In this document: one piece after another, positions 44,455-52,540 of the stretch
How positions within the stretch are numbered: the stretch's first letter is position 1
Layout of the letters: each line of letters opens with the position of its first letter
NCBI GenBank assembly: GCA_029762755.1
Contig: JARVGH010000002.1
Span: 248,001-312,000, forward strand
Reading direction: 5' to 3'
DNA length: 64,000 bases
Source of the DNA: Candidatus Bathyarchaeum tardum
GTDB lineage: Archaea > Thermoproteota > Bathyarchaeia > Bathyarchaeales > Bathyarchaeaceae
Notes under the pieces: generated by a model
The model's input: the letters and a program-made list of their open reading frames with translations, nothing else
Told to the model about the DNA's origin: nothing
The model's database searches: none
Translations under genes and position numbers: made by a program

Positions 44455-44685
44455 TTAGAAGAGTGTAATCGCAGTTTCGGTGTGGACGATGTTGGGGTCT
44501 TTTTCGATTACTTTGTATACGAATTCGTTGAGGGCTTCTAGGTTTGGTGCTTCTAAGACTGCTACAACGTCGTGGCGTCCATATACTGAGTCAACATGCA
44601 GAACGTTTTCGAATCGCATTTTAATGGCTTTGACTACATCCTCGGATGTTCCAGGTCGTGTATCGATTAATAGATACGCTTTCAT
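44455..44685 (-). CDS. Stand-alone AsnC/Lrp ligand-sensing domain (first)
   Basis: A 76-residue protein, just the effector domain: AYLLIDTRPGTSEDVVKAIK, GRHDVVAVLEAPN and HTETAITLF. It lacks a helix-turn-helix. It is encoded 30 bases after glnA, with its paralog next. It may modulate glutamine synthetase or the AsnC regulator encoded divergently (inference). Confidence 0.85.
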   Translation of the reverse strand: MKAYLLIDTRPGTSEDVVKAIKMRFENVLHVDSVYGRHDVVAVLEAPNLEALNEFVYKVIEKDPNIVHTETAITLF

Positions 44686-44715
44686 GTTTATTCACCTCTC
44701 TCCTTATCATTTATT

Positions 44716-46173
44716 TTAATAGTCTAGATATTTCATTATTTCCCATGGGGTTACATACAAACAGAACTGGTTCCAGTCATTTGTCTTGTAGTCGATGAAT
44801 GCATCGAATATGTGGCTGCCAAGAGCTTTCAGCACCACTTCGTCACTTTTCATTGCTTCCAATGCATCTTTCAAGGTTGTTGGTAATTCTTGAATTCCAA
44901 GGGCTTTTCGGCGTTCAGTGGGTAATTCGTAAACGTCTTCGTCGACTGGGTCTCCGGGTTCAGTTTTCTTTTTTATGCCGTCAAGTCCTGCCATTAAGAT
45001 AACTGCCAATGCCAAGTATGAGTTGCATGATGGATCCGCGGAACGTAATTCTGCTCGTTTGGCTGCTGCATGTTCAGGACCTTTGAAGTATACTGGAACA
45101 CGAATCATTGCTGACCTGTTTCGGCGAGACCACATAATGAATATTGGGGCTTCAAATCCTGGAACAAGTCGTTTGTAAGAGTTAACTGTAGGACAAGTGA
45201 CTGCGGTTATTGCTCGAGCATGGTCAAGCAAGCCTCCGATGAAGTATCTGCCTGTTTGGCTCATTTCTGCATATTCATCGGTTTCGTCATACATGACGTT
45301 AGTATTTCCGCTCCATAAGGAAGCGTGAACATGCATGCCGCTTGCGTTGTCAAGGTAAACTGGTTTGGGCATGAAAGTTGCAATTAAACCATGTTGTTTT
45401 GCAATGTTTTTGGCAACAAACTTGTAAAGGAGAGTTCGGTCAGCTGTTTTCACTAATTCCCCATATTTGAAGTCAATTTCAATTTGTCCAGCTGTAGCGA
45501 CTTCGTGGTGGTGCATTTCAATTTCAGTGTCAAAGTTTTCTTCAAGTATTGATGCAACTTCATTACGGTATTCAACTGTAGTGTCTTCAGGTGGAGGTCG
45601 GAAGTATGCTTCCTTGGGTCGTAGCACTTGGCATCCTGGCGTGGTTTCGGGAGATACTGGAACTACTCGTGGTGCTCCCCATGAGTCTCCTGAGCCACCT
45701 TTTGGGCTTACCCACATGTCCCAGACAAGGGTGGTTGGATCAATTGATTTGAAAACGAAATATTCTAGTTCTGGACCAAAAAAGCCAGTGTATCCCATAG
45801 CTTCTGCGGCTTTTACTGCATTTTTTGCTACATATCCTCGGGGGTCTACAACTGAGGGTTGGTTGCCTCCGAATGCTTCGTAGACGTCTCCTAGGATTAT
45901 TGCGCTTTTTTGTTTTTCGTCTGTTGTCCATGGAATAATAGAAAGGGTGTCTGCAGCGGGTTTAAGGATCATGTCTGACTCGTTTATGGCTTTGAATCCT
46001 CGTACAGATGAACCGTCAAAGCCTATGCCTGCTGTCAGGGCTTGACCTTCAGTGAAGTGGCGTGCTGGTATAACTACGTCTTGCATTAGACCTCGGATAT
46101 CAACAAAAGCGGTGTGTACCCATCGAATTTTGTTTTTTTTCAGGGTTTCTTTTGCTTTGGTAATAGCATCCAT
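44716..46173 (-). CDS. glnA: Glutamine synthetase type I
   Basis: About 485 residues. It makes glutamine from glutamate, ammonia and ATP. Family marks: GIGFDGSSVRGF, GFFGPELEYFVF, the metal site HHHEVATAGQIEIDF, ASGMHVHASLW, and PGFEAPIFIMWSRRNRSAMIRVP. The adenylylation tyrosine loop of bacterial type I-beta is not evident. I start at ATG 46173 with GGTGAAAG upstream. Its promoter shares the TATA block TATTTGTATATAA (plus strand) with the kaiC promoters. It leads a transcript with two AsnC sensor domains. Confidence 0.96.
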   Translation of the reverse strand: MDAITKAKETLKKNKIRWVHTAFVDIRGLMQDVVIPARHFTEGQALTAGIGFDGSSVRGFKAINESDMILKPAADTLSIIPWTTDEKQKSAIILGDVYEAFGGNQPSVVDPRGYVAKNAVKAAEAMGYTGFFGPELEYFVFKSIDPTTLVWDMWVSPKGGSGDSWGAPRVVPVSPETTPGCQVLRPKEAYFRPPPEDTTVEYRNEVASILEENFDTEIEMHHHEVATAGQIEIDFKYGELVKTADRTLLYKFVAKNIAKQHGLIATFMPKPVYLDNASGMHVHASLWSGNTNVMYDETDEYAEMSQTGRYFIGGLLDHARAITAVTCPTVNSYKRLVPGFEAPIFIMWSRRNRSAMIRVPVYFKGPEHAAAKRAELRSADPSCNSYLALAVILMAGLDGIKKKTEPGDPVDEDVYELPTERRKALGIQELPTTLKDALEAMKSDEVVLKALGSHIFDAFIDYKTNDWNQFCLYVTPWEIMKYLDY

Positions 46174-46186
46174 ATCTTTCACCATT

Positions 46187-46285
46187 CATTCAATTGAAAT
46201 TGAAATTATTACATATTTGTATATAAACTTTTCTAGAGAGTTGAAGGAAACCTTATATATATCCTGTTCTAATGAACAAGTGTTC
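46187..46285. promoter_or_regulatory. Divergent glnA/asnC control region
   Basis: The glnA TATA is TTATATACAAATA on the minus strand (46214-46226), and AATTGAATG lies near its start (46187-46195); both occur in the kaiC promoters. The AsnC gene has its own TATA CCTTATATATAT at 46251-46262. A palindrome GTTC-TAAT-GAAC lies at 46266-46277 and GTTCATGAA at 46282-46290, good candidates for autoregulation. Confidence 0.65.
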
Positions 46286-46810
46286 ATGAATACAAAAAAA
46301 TATAATTTGGTTCATAAACAATCATTCAATGAGGAGGAACAAAAACTGGATAACGATTCCCATCATAAAGTGGATGAAGTCGACAGAAAAATAATACGTT
46401 TACTGCAAGAAGATGCAAGAAAAAGCTTCAACAAAATCGCTGACAGCCTAGGCATTGCTGTTGGAACAGCATATAATCGCGTAAAGAACCTAGAAGACAG
46501 CGGGATTCTCAAAGGTTACACCATACTTTTAGATTCTGCTCGGCTTGGTTATGGTTTAACATCCCTTATTCTCATTCAAGCTGATGGCAGTTATCTTCCT
46601 GAGGTTGAAAAACAGCTAGCAGCCCTAGACGAAGTAATCTGCATTTATGACATAACCGGAGACTACGACGTAGCAGTTGTTGCCCGATTCAAAGACCGCG
46701 GTGCATTAAACAACTTCATCAAATCAGCATTGAAGATGCCCCATGTCAGCAAAACTGTAACAAACGTTGTGCTTAACGTAGTAAAAGAAGACTTCAGAGT
46801 TAAAGTATAA
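46286..46810 (+). CDS. AsnC/Lrp-family transcriptional regulator
   Basis: About 174 residues: a charged N-terminal extension, an AsnC helix-turn-helix (DEVDRKIIRLLQEDARKSFNKIADSLGIAVGTAYNRVKNLEDSGILKG, about 30-80) and a full effector domain with GDYDVAVVARFKDRGALN. ATG 46286 is chosen because TATA is 24-35 bases before it, giving an almost leaderless transcript. A longer open frame from 46052 runs inside glnA on the other strand and is not credible. Divergence from glnA suggests it controls glnA and itself. Confidence 0.88.
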   Translation: MNTKKYNLVHKQSFNEEEQKLDNDSHHKVDEVDRKIIRLLQEDARKSFNKIADSLGIAVGTAYNRVKNLEDSGILKGYTILLDSARLGYGLTSLILIQADGSYLPEVEKQLAALDEVICIYDITGDYDVAVVARFKDRGALNNFIKSALKMPHVSKTVTNVVLNVVKEDFRVKV

Positions 46811-46838
46811 CCCTGAAGGAATTTTTTTTCTTTTTTGT

Positions 46839-47657
46839 TTATTCTAATTTTTTGTAGATTGCAGTAAAAATGAATATACCTGCTGCCGTGAAAACGATTA
46901 TTCCGCTTGTTGCTACGCTGTAGATTGCCGATAAAAGTATTCCAGCAGTCATGCTGACTATTCCGAAGATTACAGCAGCAAGGGTTGTTGCTTTGAAAGA
47001 AAGGTTTAGTTGAAGTGCAGAAAGCCCAGGCAATACTAAGAGCGCGACTACCAGAATTACGCCTATCACTTTGATTGAGAGCACAATCGTAATTGCTACT
47101 AGCAGATTAAATGCCATCGATAGTGGACGTACAGGAATTCCCATCAGTCGGGCGCTTTGTTCGTCAAAGGTCATGGCCAACAATTCTTTATGGAATATTC
47201 CAAGAACAATTATTGTGGTCAGTCCAAGAATCGAGACAATAATCAAGTCGGTTCGGTCAATGGTTAAGATCGAGCCAAACAGGAAACTGAAAAGTTCTAC
47301 GTTGAAACCTCCTGCCAAGCTAATTATAATCAAACCGGTGGAAAACCCAACAGCTAACATTACTGCTATTGCTGAGTCAGACTGCGCAAGGCCCTTTCGT
47401 CTCATGTACGATATTCCCAAAACTGCTAATACTGAAACAAGTAATGCCGACAAAATAGGGTTAATTCCCAAAAAGAGGCCTAAAGCGATGCCTCCAAAGG
47501 CAGTGTGGGCAATTCCGTCCCCTATCATGGATTCTTTTCGTAGAATTAAGAAAAGTCCTACCCATGCGCAAGCCAAAGCAGTTATTGTTCCACCCAGTAA
47601 TGCGTTTTGGAAGAACTGGAACTCGAAAAGCCTGAAAATTTCAAGTAGTTCATTCAT
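46839..47657 (-). CDS. Metal ABC transporter permease (ZnuB/MntB-like)
   Basis: About 272 residues with 8-9 hydrophobic spans and the family stretches GLFLILRKESMIGDGIAHTAFGGIALG and LLVALLVLPGLSAL. ATG 47657 overlaps the ATPase gene's stop (GATGAATGA). With the ATPase and binding protein it forms a Znu-type importer for zinc, manganese or (by context) nickel. Confidence 0.88.
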   Translation of the reverse strand: MNELLEIFRLFEFQFFQNALLGGTITALACAWVGLFLILRKESMIGDGIAHTAFGGIALGLFLGINPILSALLVSVLAVLGISYMRRKGLAQSDSAIAVMLAVGFSTGLIIISLAGGFNVELFSFLFGSILTIDRTDLIIVSILGLTTIIVLGIFHKELLAMTFDEQSARLMGIPVRPLSMAFNLLVAITIVLSIKVIGVILVVALLVLPGLSALQLNLSFKATTLAAVIFGIVSMTAGILLSAIYSVATSGIIVFTAAGIFIFTAIYKKLE

Positions 47658-48459
47658 CGCCAGAGTCCATCTCGCATTCATGTTTGTGGAAAACAAAATG
47701 GAAGTGTTCGCCGTAAACTGTTCTTAAGACCTCTTCTGGTTTCAAGTTTTTAGTTATTTCAGCAATGTTGACGTGTTTGTTTATGCACATTACTTTGGTC
47801 ATTCGGCAAAAAACTGCTGTTAAATCGTGAGTCACCAAAAGTATGGTTATGTTCTTTTTGAGGTTAAGGTCGCTAAGTTTTTTGAAAAATTTTTCTTGAG
47901 TTTTAGTATCAACACCAACTATTGGTTCGTCTAACAAGATAATTTCTGGGTTTCTAACCAATGCTTTGGCCACAAAAACCCTTTGTTTTTGTCCCCCTGA
48001 AAGTTGACCGATTCTTCTGTTTTTGACATGGGTTATTCCCATGAACTCAAGGGCTTCATTGACTGAGTCCCAATCAGATTTGTTTAAAGGTCTTCCCAGA
48101 TTTTTTCGGTTTACTCGCCCCAAAGACACCAACTCTTTTACGGTCAAAGGAAACTGAGAATCAAAATTTACTGCATGTTGGGGAACGTACGCGACTTTTT
48201 CCCAATGTGAAAAAGACTCGATGTTTTGACCAAACAACTGGATATTGCCTTTTGTTTTTGGCATGCTGTTGAGTAACGCTAAAAGCAGAGTTGTTTTTCC
48301 GCCCCCGTTAGGTCCTACTATTCCCACGTAGTCTCCTTTGTGGATGGTGAATTTGGCATCTTCGATAACTAAAGAATTTGCTCGGGATATATTAAGTCCA
48401 GAAACTTCCAGCACTGGAGTGTTTTTGTTCATAGTGTCCAGCTGTTTATTTGTTGACAT
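47650..48459 (-). CDS. Metal ABC transporter ATP-binding protein (ZnuC-like)
   Basis: A 269-residue ABC ATPase: Walker A GPNGGGKTT, Q-loop YVPQH, signature LSGGQKQR, Walker B IILLDEP, and H-loop VTHD. The last residues hold His-rich HFHFVFHKHECE, which could bind metal. It lies between the binding protein and permease genes. Confidence 0.92.
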   Translation of the reverse strand: MSTNKQLDTMNKNTPVLEVSGLNISRANSLVIEDAKFTIHKGDYVGIVGPNGGGKTTLLLALLNSMPKTKGNIQLFGQNIESFSHWEKVAYVPQHAVNFDSQFPLTVKELVSLGRVNRKNLGRPLNKSDWDSVNEALEFMGITHVKNRRIGQLSGGQKQRVFVAKALVRNPEIILLDEPIVGVDTKTQEKFFKKLSDLNLKKNITILLVTHDLTAVFCRMTKVMCINKHVNIAEITKNLKPEEVLRTVYGEHFHFVFHKHECEMDSGDE

Positions 48460-48477
48460 TTCATTTCAACTTTCTTG

Positions 48478-49431
48478 TCAAACGTCTAATCCAATCTTTA
48501 AGTTAACTAAGTTTTGTTCTTGTTGTTCAAAATAGTTTAAATTATCTATTTTCCCAAGCATGAGATACAATTTTAGGATCTGCACTTCTTGACCAGAAAG
48601 TCTTTGGAGTTCAGTTCCAAGGGTTTGAGCAGATTGTCCAGAATAAACAGGATCCACGTAAACTACGTATGTTTCATGTTCCAGCATCATTTCTACTAGA
48701 TTCATGTAGGTTGACGCGCTTGGTTGTTCATCTGCAGAAATTCCGATGACTCCATGTTGTTCAAAACCGTAACTGTCAGCAAGGTACCCAAACGCAGAAT
48801 GGGAAACAAATATTTCGTTTTTCTGTTTACTTCCAAGTTCAGTCCGGTAACGGTTATCTAATTCTTCAAATTTGGATTTTAGTATCTGCCATCTTTCTGT
48901 GTAATAATCAGTGTTGTCTGGATCTTTTTGGCAAAGGGCTTGGTAAATATTTTCAGCTTGATGTTTTGCCATGATGGGACTTATCCAGGTGTGTGGATCA
49001 TAAATTCCTTCATGTTCGTGGCCTGATTCATGGGTTTCATCTTCGTGGCCTGTTTCAAGCAGCTGTGCCCCATCGGTTGTTTCAACAATTATTTTGTTAC
49101 TTAAATCAATGACCGAAAGAATGTCTTCTTCAAACCAGTGATCAAGAGACGCTCCATTATACAGTAGCACATCAGCTTTTTCTACAGCAAGAATGTCTTG
49201 AGTAGAAGGCTGCCAGTTATGTACCTCTGTGTTATCAGGGATGAGTTGTTTGACGCTTGCTTGTTCTCCGCCGATTTCTTGAGCAAAAAACGCCAATGGA
49301 TAAAATGTAGCCACGATGTTTAGTTTGTCTGTTTCAGTGCTTTTTTGTTGGTTGAATAAGGTTGAAGCAGCTGCCACTGCTATTATGAGCACGATTGCTC
49401 CGGTTACAAATATTTTTTGTCGTTTGTTCAA
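48478..49431 (-). CDS. Metal-binding lipoprotein-like ABC substrate-binding protein (ZnuA-like)
   Basis: A 317-residue exported protein anchored by an N-terminal hydrophobic helix (about 8-25). It belongs to the cluster A-I metal-binding family: IVATFYPLAFFAQEIGG, TEVHNWQPSTQD with metal-binding His, a His/Glu-rich loop (HEDETHESGHEHEG near 130), DPHTWISP and FVSHSAFGYLADSYG. TTG start with AGGTG upstream. It is divergent from the NikR-like gene, and sits in front of the ATPase and permease. Confidence 0.9.
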   Translation of the reverse strand: MNKRQKIFVTGAIVLIIAVAAASTLFNQQKSTETDKLNIVATFYPLAFFAQEIGGEQASVKQLIPDNTEVHNWQPSTQDILAVEKADVLLYNGASLDHWFEEDILSVIDLSNKIIVETTDGAQLLETGHEDETHESGHEHEGIYDPHTWISPIMAKHQAENIYQALCQKDPDNTDYYTERWQILKSKFEELDNRYRTELGSKQKNEIFVSHSAFGYLADSYGFEQHGVIGISADEQPSASTYMNLVEMMLEHETYVVYVDPVYSGQSAQTLGTELQRLSGQEVQILKLYLMLGKIDNLNYFEQQEQNLVNLKIGLDV

Positions 49432-49511
49432 TTAGGGGCACCTTGTTGTAGTTATTGTGCAACACATAGTTATTAAATTTTTCATAGATTTTAATAAAAA
49501 ATATATAAATA

Positions 49512-49534
49512 CAAGGTAATAAGTTAATAACTTG
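49512..49534. promoter_or_regulatory. Candidate metal-regulator operator
   Basis: CAAG at 49512-49515 and CTTG at 49531-49534 bracket an imperfect inverted repeat (AATAAGTTAATAACTT) that overlaps the NikR-like start and lies between the divergent genes. A repeated TAGTTATT occurs twice at about 49448-49474. The site type fits a ribbon-helix-helix operator. Confidence 0.4.
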
Positions 49535-49948
49535 GTGTCAAGAATTCCAATAATCAGCATATCGGTCCCCGAGAAACTTTTACAAAGAGTTGAAACATCA
49601 ATAAAAGACGAAGGCTTCGCAAACCGTTCAGAAATAGTCAGGCAAGCATTACGAACATTCCTTACAGACAGCAAAAGCCTCAAAGAACTTGAAGGCGAAA
49701 TCACTGCTTCAATAACAATAATTTACAGCAGAGACACAACAAAAGGGCAAATATCGGAAATACAGCACAGTTTTGGAAACATAATATCAACCTTCCTTCA
49801 CGCCCACATCGATGAAGAGCATTGCCTCGAAGTGATCGTGGTAAAAGGAGAAGCAAAAATAATTAGAAAGCTAGTAGAAGCATTTCGCATTAATGAGCAA
49901 ATCAATCAACTCAAAGTATCTATACTAAAGACGCAAAAAAAGCAATAA
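49532..49948 (+). CDS. nikR: NikR-family metal-responsive regulator
   Basis: A 138-residue protein with an N-terminal ribbon-helix-helix (SISVPEKLLQRVETSIKDEG) and a C-terminal ACT-like domain. The nickel ligands are H79, H90, H92 and C98 (QHSF, HAHIDEEHC); their spacing 11-2-6 equals H76/H87/H89/C95 of E. coli NikR. So it is likely nickel-responsive. It is divergent from the Znu-like importer and probably controls it. TTG/GTG start. Confidence 0.9.
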   Translation: MVSRIPIISISVPEKLLQRVETSIKDEGFANRSEIVRQALRTFLTDSKSLKELEGEITASITIIYSRDTTKGQISEIQHSFGNIISTFLHAHIDEEHCLEVIVVKGEAKIIRKLVEAFRINEQINQLKVSILKTQKKQ

Positions 49949-50207
49949 ATTTATTTAATTAGAATGATCAATACATTTAGATGTTTTTGCATTTTTTGCT
50001 AAAAAACATTTCAATATTTTTGATTGAACAGCATTTTTTATCCAATGTGTTTTTATTTTTGTTGTTTTTGTAATTGGATTTTGTGTCATTACTGCAAATA
50101 TTAATCAGCAATATTTATTAAGTATTAAGTCTTAATACAACATACACCTTTGCGGTTGCTACAAAAAAGCAACCACAATGGATGATTGAAAGAAGGAAAG
50201 ACAGAAA

Positions 50208-50450
50208 ATGGAAAAATGCAAACACATCGGAGATAAGGATGAGCCATTTTTTTACATGGCTTTTGTACTAAAAGGCAATGCGCAACAATATCTGGATCTT
50301 TTGAAGTACGCCAAAAACCAGAACGGAGCCAAACTGATTTATCAAAATCGCTCATTGACTTACCTTTACATTTCTAATCAAGACCCAAAGCATTCAAAGA
50401 TTATGTCGCCACAAGTTGCCGCTGAGTTAGATACGCAAGTAACAACTTGA
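50208..50450 (+). CDS. Small soluble protein upstream of a pilin
   Basis: An 80-residue protein, MEKCKHIGDKDEPFF then a helix (AQQYLDLLKYAKNQNG). It is 14 bases before the pilin gene in the same direction and likely cotranscribed. No family recognised. A GAAGGAAAG stretch precedes the ATG. Confidence 0.65.
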   Translation: MEKCKHIGDKDEPFFYMAFVLKGNAQQYLDLLKYAKNQNGAKLIYQNRSLTYLYISNQDPKHSKIMSPQVAAELDTQVTT

Positions 50451-50464
50451 AGGGGGTTAACTGA

Positions 50465-51031
50465 ATGAGGAAATTTCTAAAGAACAAAAAAGCTCTGAGT
50501 TCTGCTGTCGCTAGCTTGATCTTGCTGGTAGTATCTGTTTTGTTGGCTGGTGTTGCATCAAATTTCGCCCTCAACGTAGCAGGAAGCCGTGTCCAACAAG
50601 AAAACTTGTTCTTGGCAAACGTTGCTGTTTGGTACAAGAATAGTACAGAGTCTTTGGGCAGCATTCTGGTAACCAATACTGGTGAAACAGACATTGTATT
50701 GAGCAAAGTTACAATCAAAGGTCAAGAATGTGCATGGAACGCAACATCATCATATGTGTTGTTCACCAAAGTCGAAGGAGCTCTATCTGCAAACTTGCAA
50801 TACGTTAACACATTCAACCAGACGGGTACGAACACTCTGACCTTTGACGGAGCCATATACGACTTCGAAGTAGTAGGCGAAAACTTGATTCTTCAATCAG
50901 GTTGGAGCATGCTGTTCTTCATCGTCAACCCGGGAAAACTAATGGTCTACGACGTCGGTACACCAATGCGTGTAACAATCTCAACAGCTCAGGCGCTTTA
51001 CGCAACAGAAACCATAGTAAAAGCAGTATAA
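50465..51031 (+). CDS. Type IV pilin-like protein
   Basis: A 188-residue protein with a class III signal: basic KKFLKNKKALSS-like start, then a hydrophobic helix (AVASLILLVVSVLLAGVASNFALN), cut by a prepilin peptidase before it. The rest is beta-rich with glycine turns. It should assemble into a surface filament or pseudopilus. An upstream GGGGG ribosome-like site AAGGGGG lies 8 bases before ATG. Confidence 0.8.
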   Translation: MRKFLKNKKALSSAVASLILLVVSVLLAGVASNFALNVAGSRVQQENLFLANVAVWYKNSTESLGSILVTNTGETDIVLSKVTIKGQECAWNATSSYVLFTKVEGALSANLQYVNTFNQTGTNTLTFDGAIYDFEVVGENLILQSGWSMLFFIVNPGKLMVYDVGTPMRVTISTAQALYATETIVKAV

Positions 51032-51208
51032 ACCAAGATTAGAAAAGTCCTTAAACCTTGCAAGAGGGCACCCACACTCTTGTTTGCTTTTTTGTTTTAG
51101 TATTTTATAAAGTTAATTTATTTTGCATAATATATGCTACAAAAAGTTTTTTAAGCAGAATCTCTATCTCAGAGATTTGATTAACATAAGAAAAAGGCAA
51201 GATACCCT

Positions 51209-52087
51209 GTGGTTTGTTTTAAACATTTAACAAAAAGCGCCTTAGTTTATTACCAGAAATTTGGTCATTTTGATGAACACCTTGCAAGTTTATATTCCCT
51301 TGCTTACGGTAAACCCTACATCTACAAAGATACCTATCTAGCGTACTTTGACAATTACAGCAAACTCTTGCATTTGAGTTTGTTTGAGCTAAATGCAAAA
51401 GAGAACGATTTTTCATGCATTGAAGAAGCAGTCAAAATGTTCAAGCCTGAAAAACTTGTAATAACTGCACCTCATGAACTGCCCATGGACCTTGGAAAGT
51501 TTAAGTGCATAGACATTAACCAAGACACAGATTACCAAATTTATGTTCCAGATTTTGACTTAACTTTGAAAGGCAGTCACCTAAGCGATGCAAGATACCG
51601 TGTTCGTAACGCAGAAAAACGAGGTTACACCCTTAAAATTAGTAAAAAAATGACCCCAGCCCATTTCCACATTATTGCACAACACGAACACTCAAAACGG
51701 TTAGACCTTTACGACCGCCAATTATATTTCGCAATTTATGATTATTTGCGTAACTTCAAAACTCCAGTTCTTTTTGATGTTGTTTGTGACGGCACACTTT
51801 TGGGTTTTGATTTAATTGATTTTCTAAGTGACACAATGACTGTGCCCCTTGGATTTTACACTGATGCCCCTTCAATTTCTGATTTCATAATGTTTAATGA
51901 AATAAATTATGCAAAACAGAAGGGCTTCAGTTGGCTTGATTTAGGTTGGGCCTGCAACTTAGGAATTGAAGATTTCAAGAAAAAATGGACAGCAATTCCA
52001 AGGTTCAAAATTTGGGGATATGAATATGTTATTAATAAAGCAGTTTCAGATTTGACCAAAAAAATTGTGGAGCACCAACTGACTTGA
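51209..52087 (+). CDS. GNAT/FemAB-like (DUF2156-type) acyl or aminoacyl transferase
   Basis: A 292-residue protein resembling the DUF2156/FemAB fold: YRVRNAEKRGYTLKISKK, DLYDRQLYFAIYDYLRNF, GTLLGFDLIDFLSDTMTVPLGFY, and FSWLDLGWACNLGIEDFKKKW. In bacteria such domains transfer aminoacyl groups to lipids or peptides. Its stop overlaps the next GNAT gene's TTG (TTGA), so they are coupled. GTG start. Substrate unknown. Confidence 0.7.
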   Translation: MVCFKHLTKSALVYYQKFGHFDEHLASLYSLAYGKPYIYKDTYLAYFDNYSKLLHLSLFELNAKENDFSCIEEAVKMFKPEKLVITAPHELPMDLGKFKCIDINQDTDYQIYVPDFDLTLKGSHLSDARYRVRNAEKRGYTLKISKKMTPAHFHIIAQHEHSKRLDLYDRQLYFAIYDYLRNFKTPVLFDVVCDGTLLGFDLIDFLSDTMTVPLGFYTDAPSISDFIMFNEINYAKQKGFSWLDLGWACNLGIEDFKKKWTAIPRFKIWGYEYVINKAVSDLTKKIVEHQLT

Positions 52088-52530
52088 ATATCAGAACTGC
52101 AACAAAAGACGACCTGCCAGCAATAATGGAAATAGAACAGGCTTCTTTTGATATGTCTGAAGTTTTTCCTGAAACTCAGTTTCTGCATTATTTGCACAGA
52201 TTTGAGGACAGTTTTTTTGTTGCTGAAGACTCTTCTGATTCAATAGTTGGTTACGCGATTTTGACCTGTGCCCCAAGTTTTGGTTATATTTTGTCGATTG
52301 CTGTTCATCCCAAAAGCAGAAATCAAGGTGTTGCCAAGGAGCTGCTAGAAATTTTAGAGTCCAAGTGTCGAGAAAAAGGCATTGCAAAACTTCGGTTAGA
52401 TGTCAGAATAAATAACGATAGCGCCATTGGGCTTTACAAAAATTTGGGATTGGTAGAACGAAAAGTAAAGAATAACTTCTACGGTAAAGGACTAGATGGA
52501 TTGTCGATGGAAAAAAAGTTAAACCTTTAA
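52084..52530 (+). CDS. RimI-like N-acetyltransferase
   Basis: A 148-residue GNAT enzyme. The acetyl-CoA site is SIAVHPKSRNQGVAKELLE (the R-x-x-G-x-A/G motif), and the end GLYKNLGLVERKVKNNFY matches the RimI/Ard1 type that acetylates protein N-termini. It starts at TTG coupled to the upstream gene. Confidence 0.88.
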   Translation: MNIRTATKDDLPAIMEIEQASFDMSEVFPETQFLHYLHRFEDSFFVAEDSSDSIVGYAILTCAPSFGYILSIAVHPKSRNQGVAKELLEILESKCREKGIAKLRLDVRINNDSAIGLYKNLGLVERKVKNNFYGKGLDGLSMEKKLNL

Positions 52531-52540
52531 CTTAGTCGGG

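Noticed and set aside
46052-46285. Long N-terminal extension of the AsnC regulator
   Set aside because: It lies inside glnA and the divergent promoter region, and reads like non-coding translation; TATA fits the ATG at 46286.
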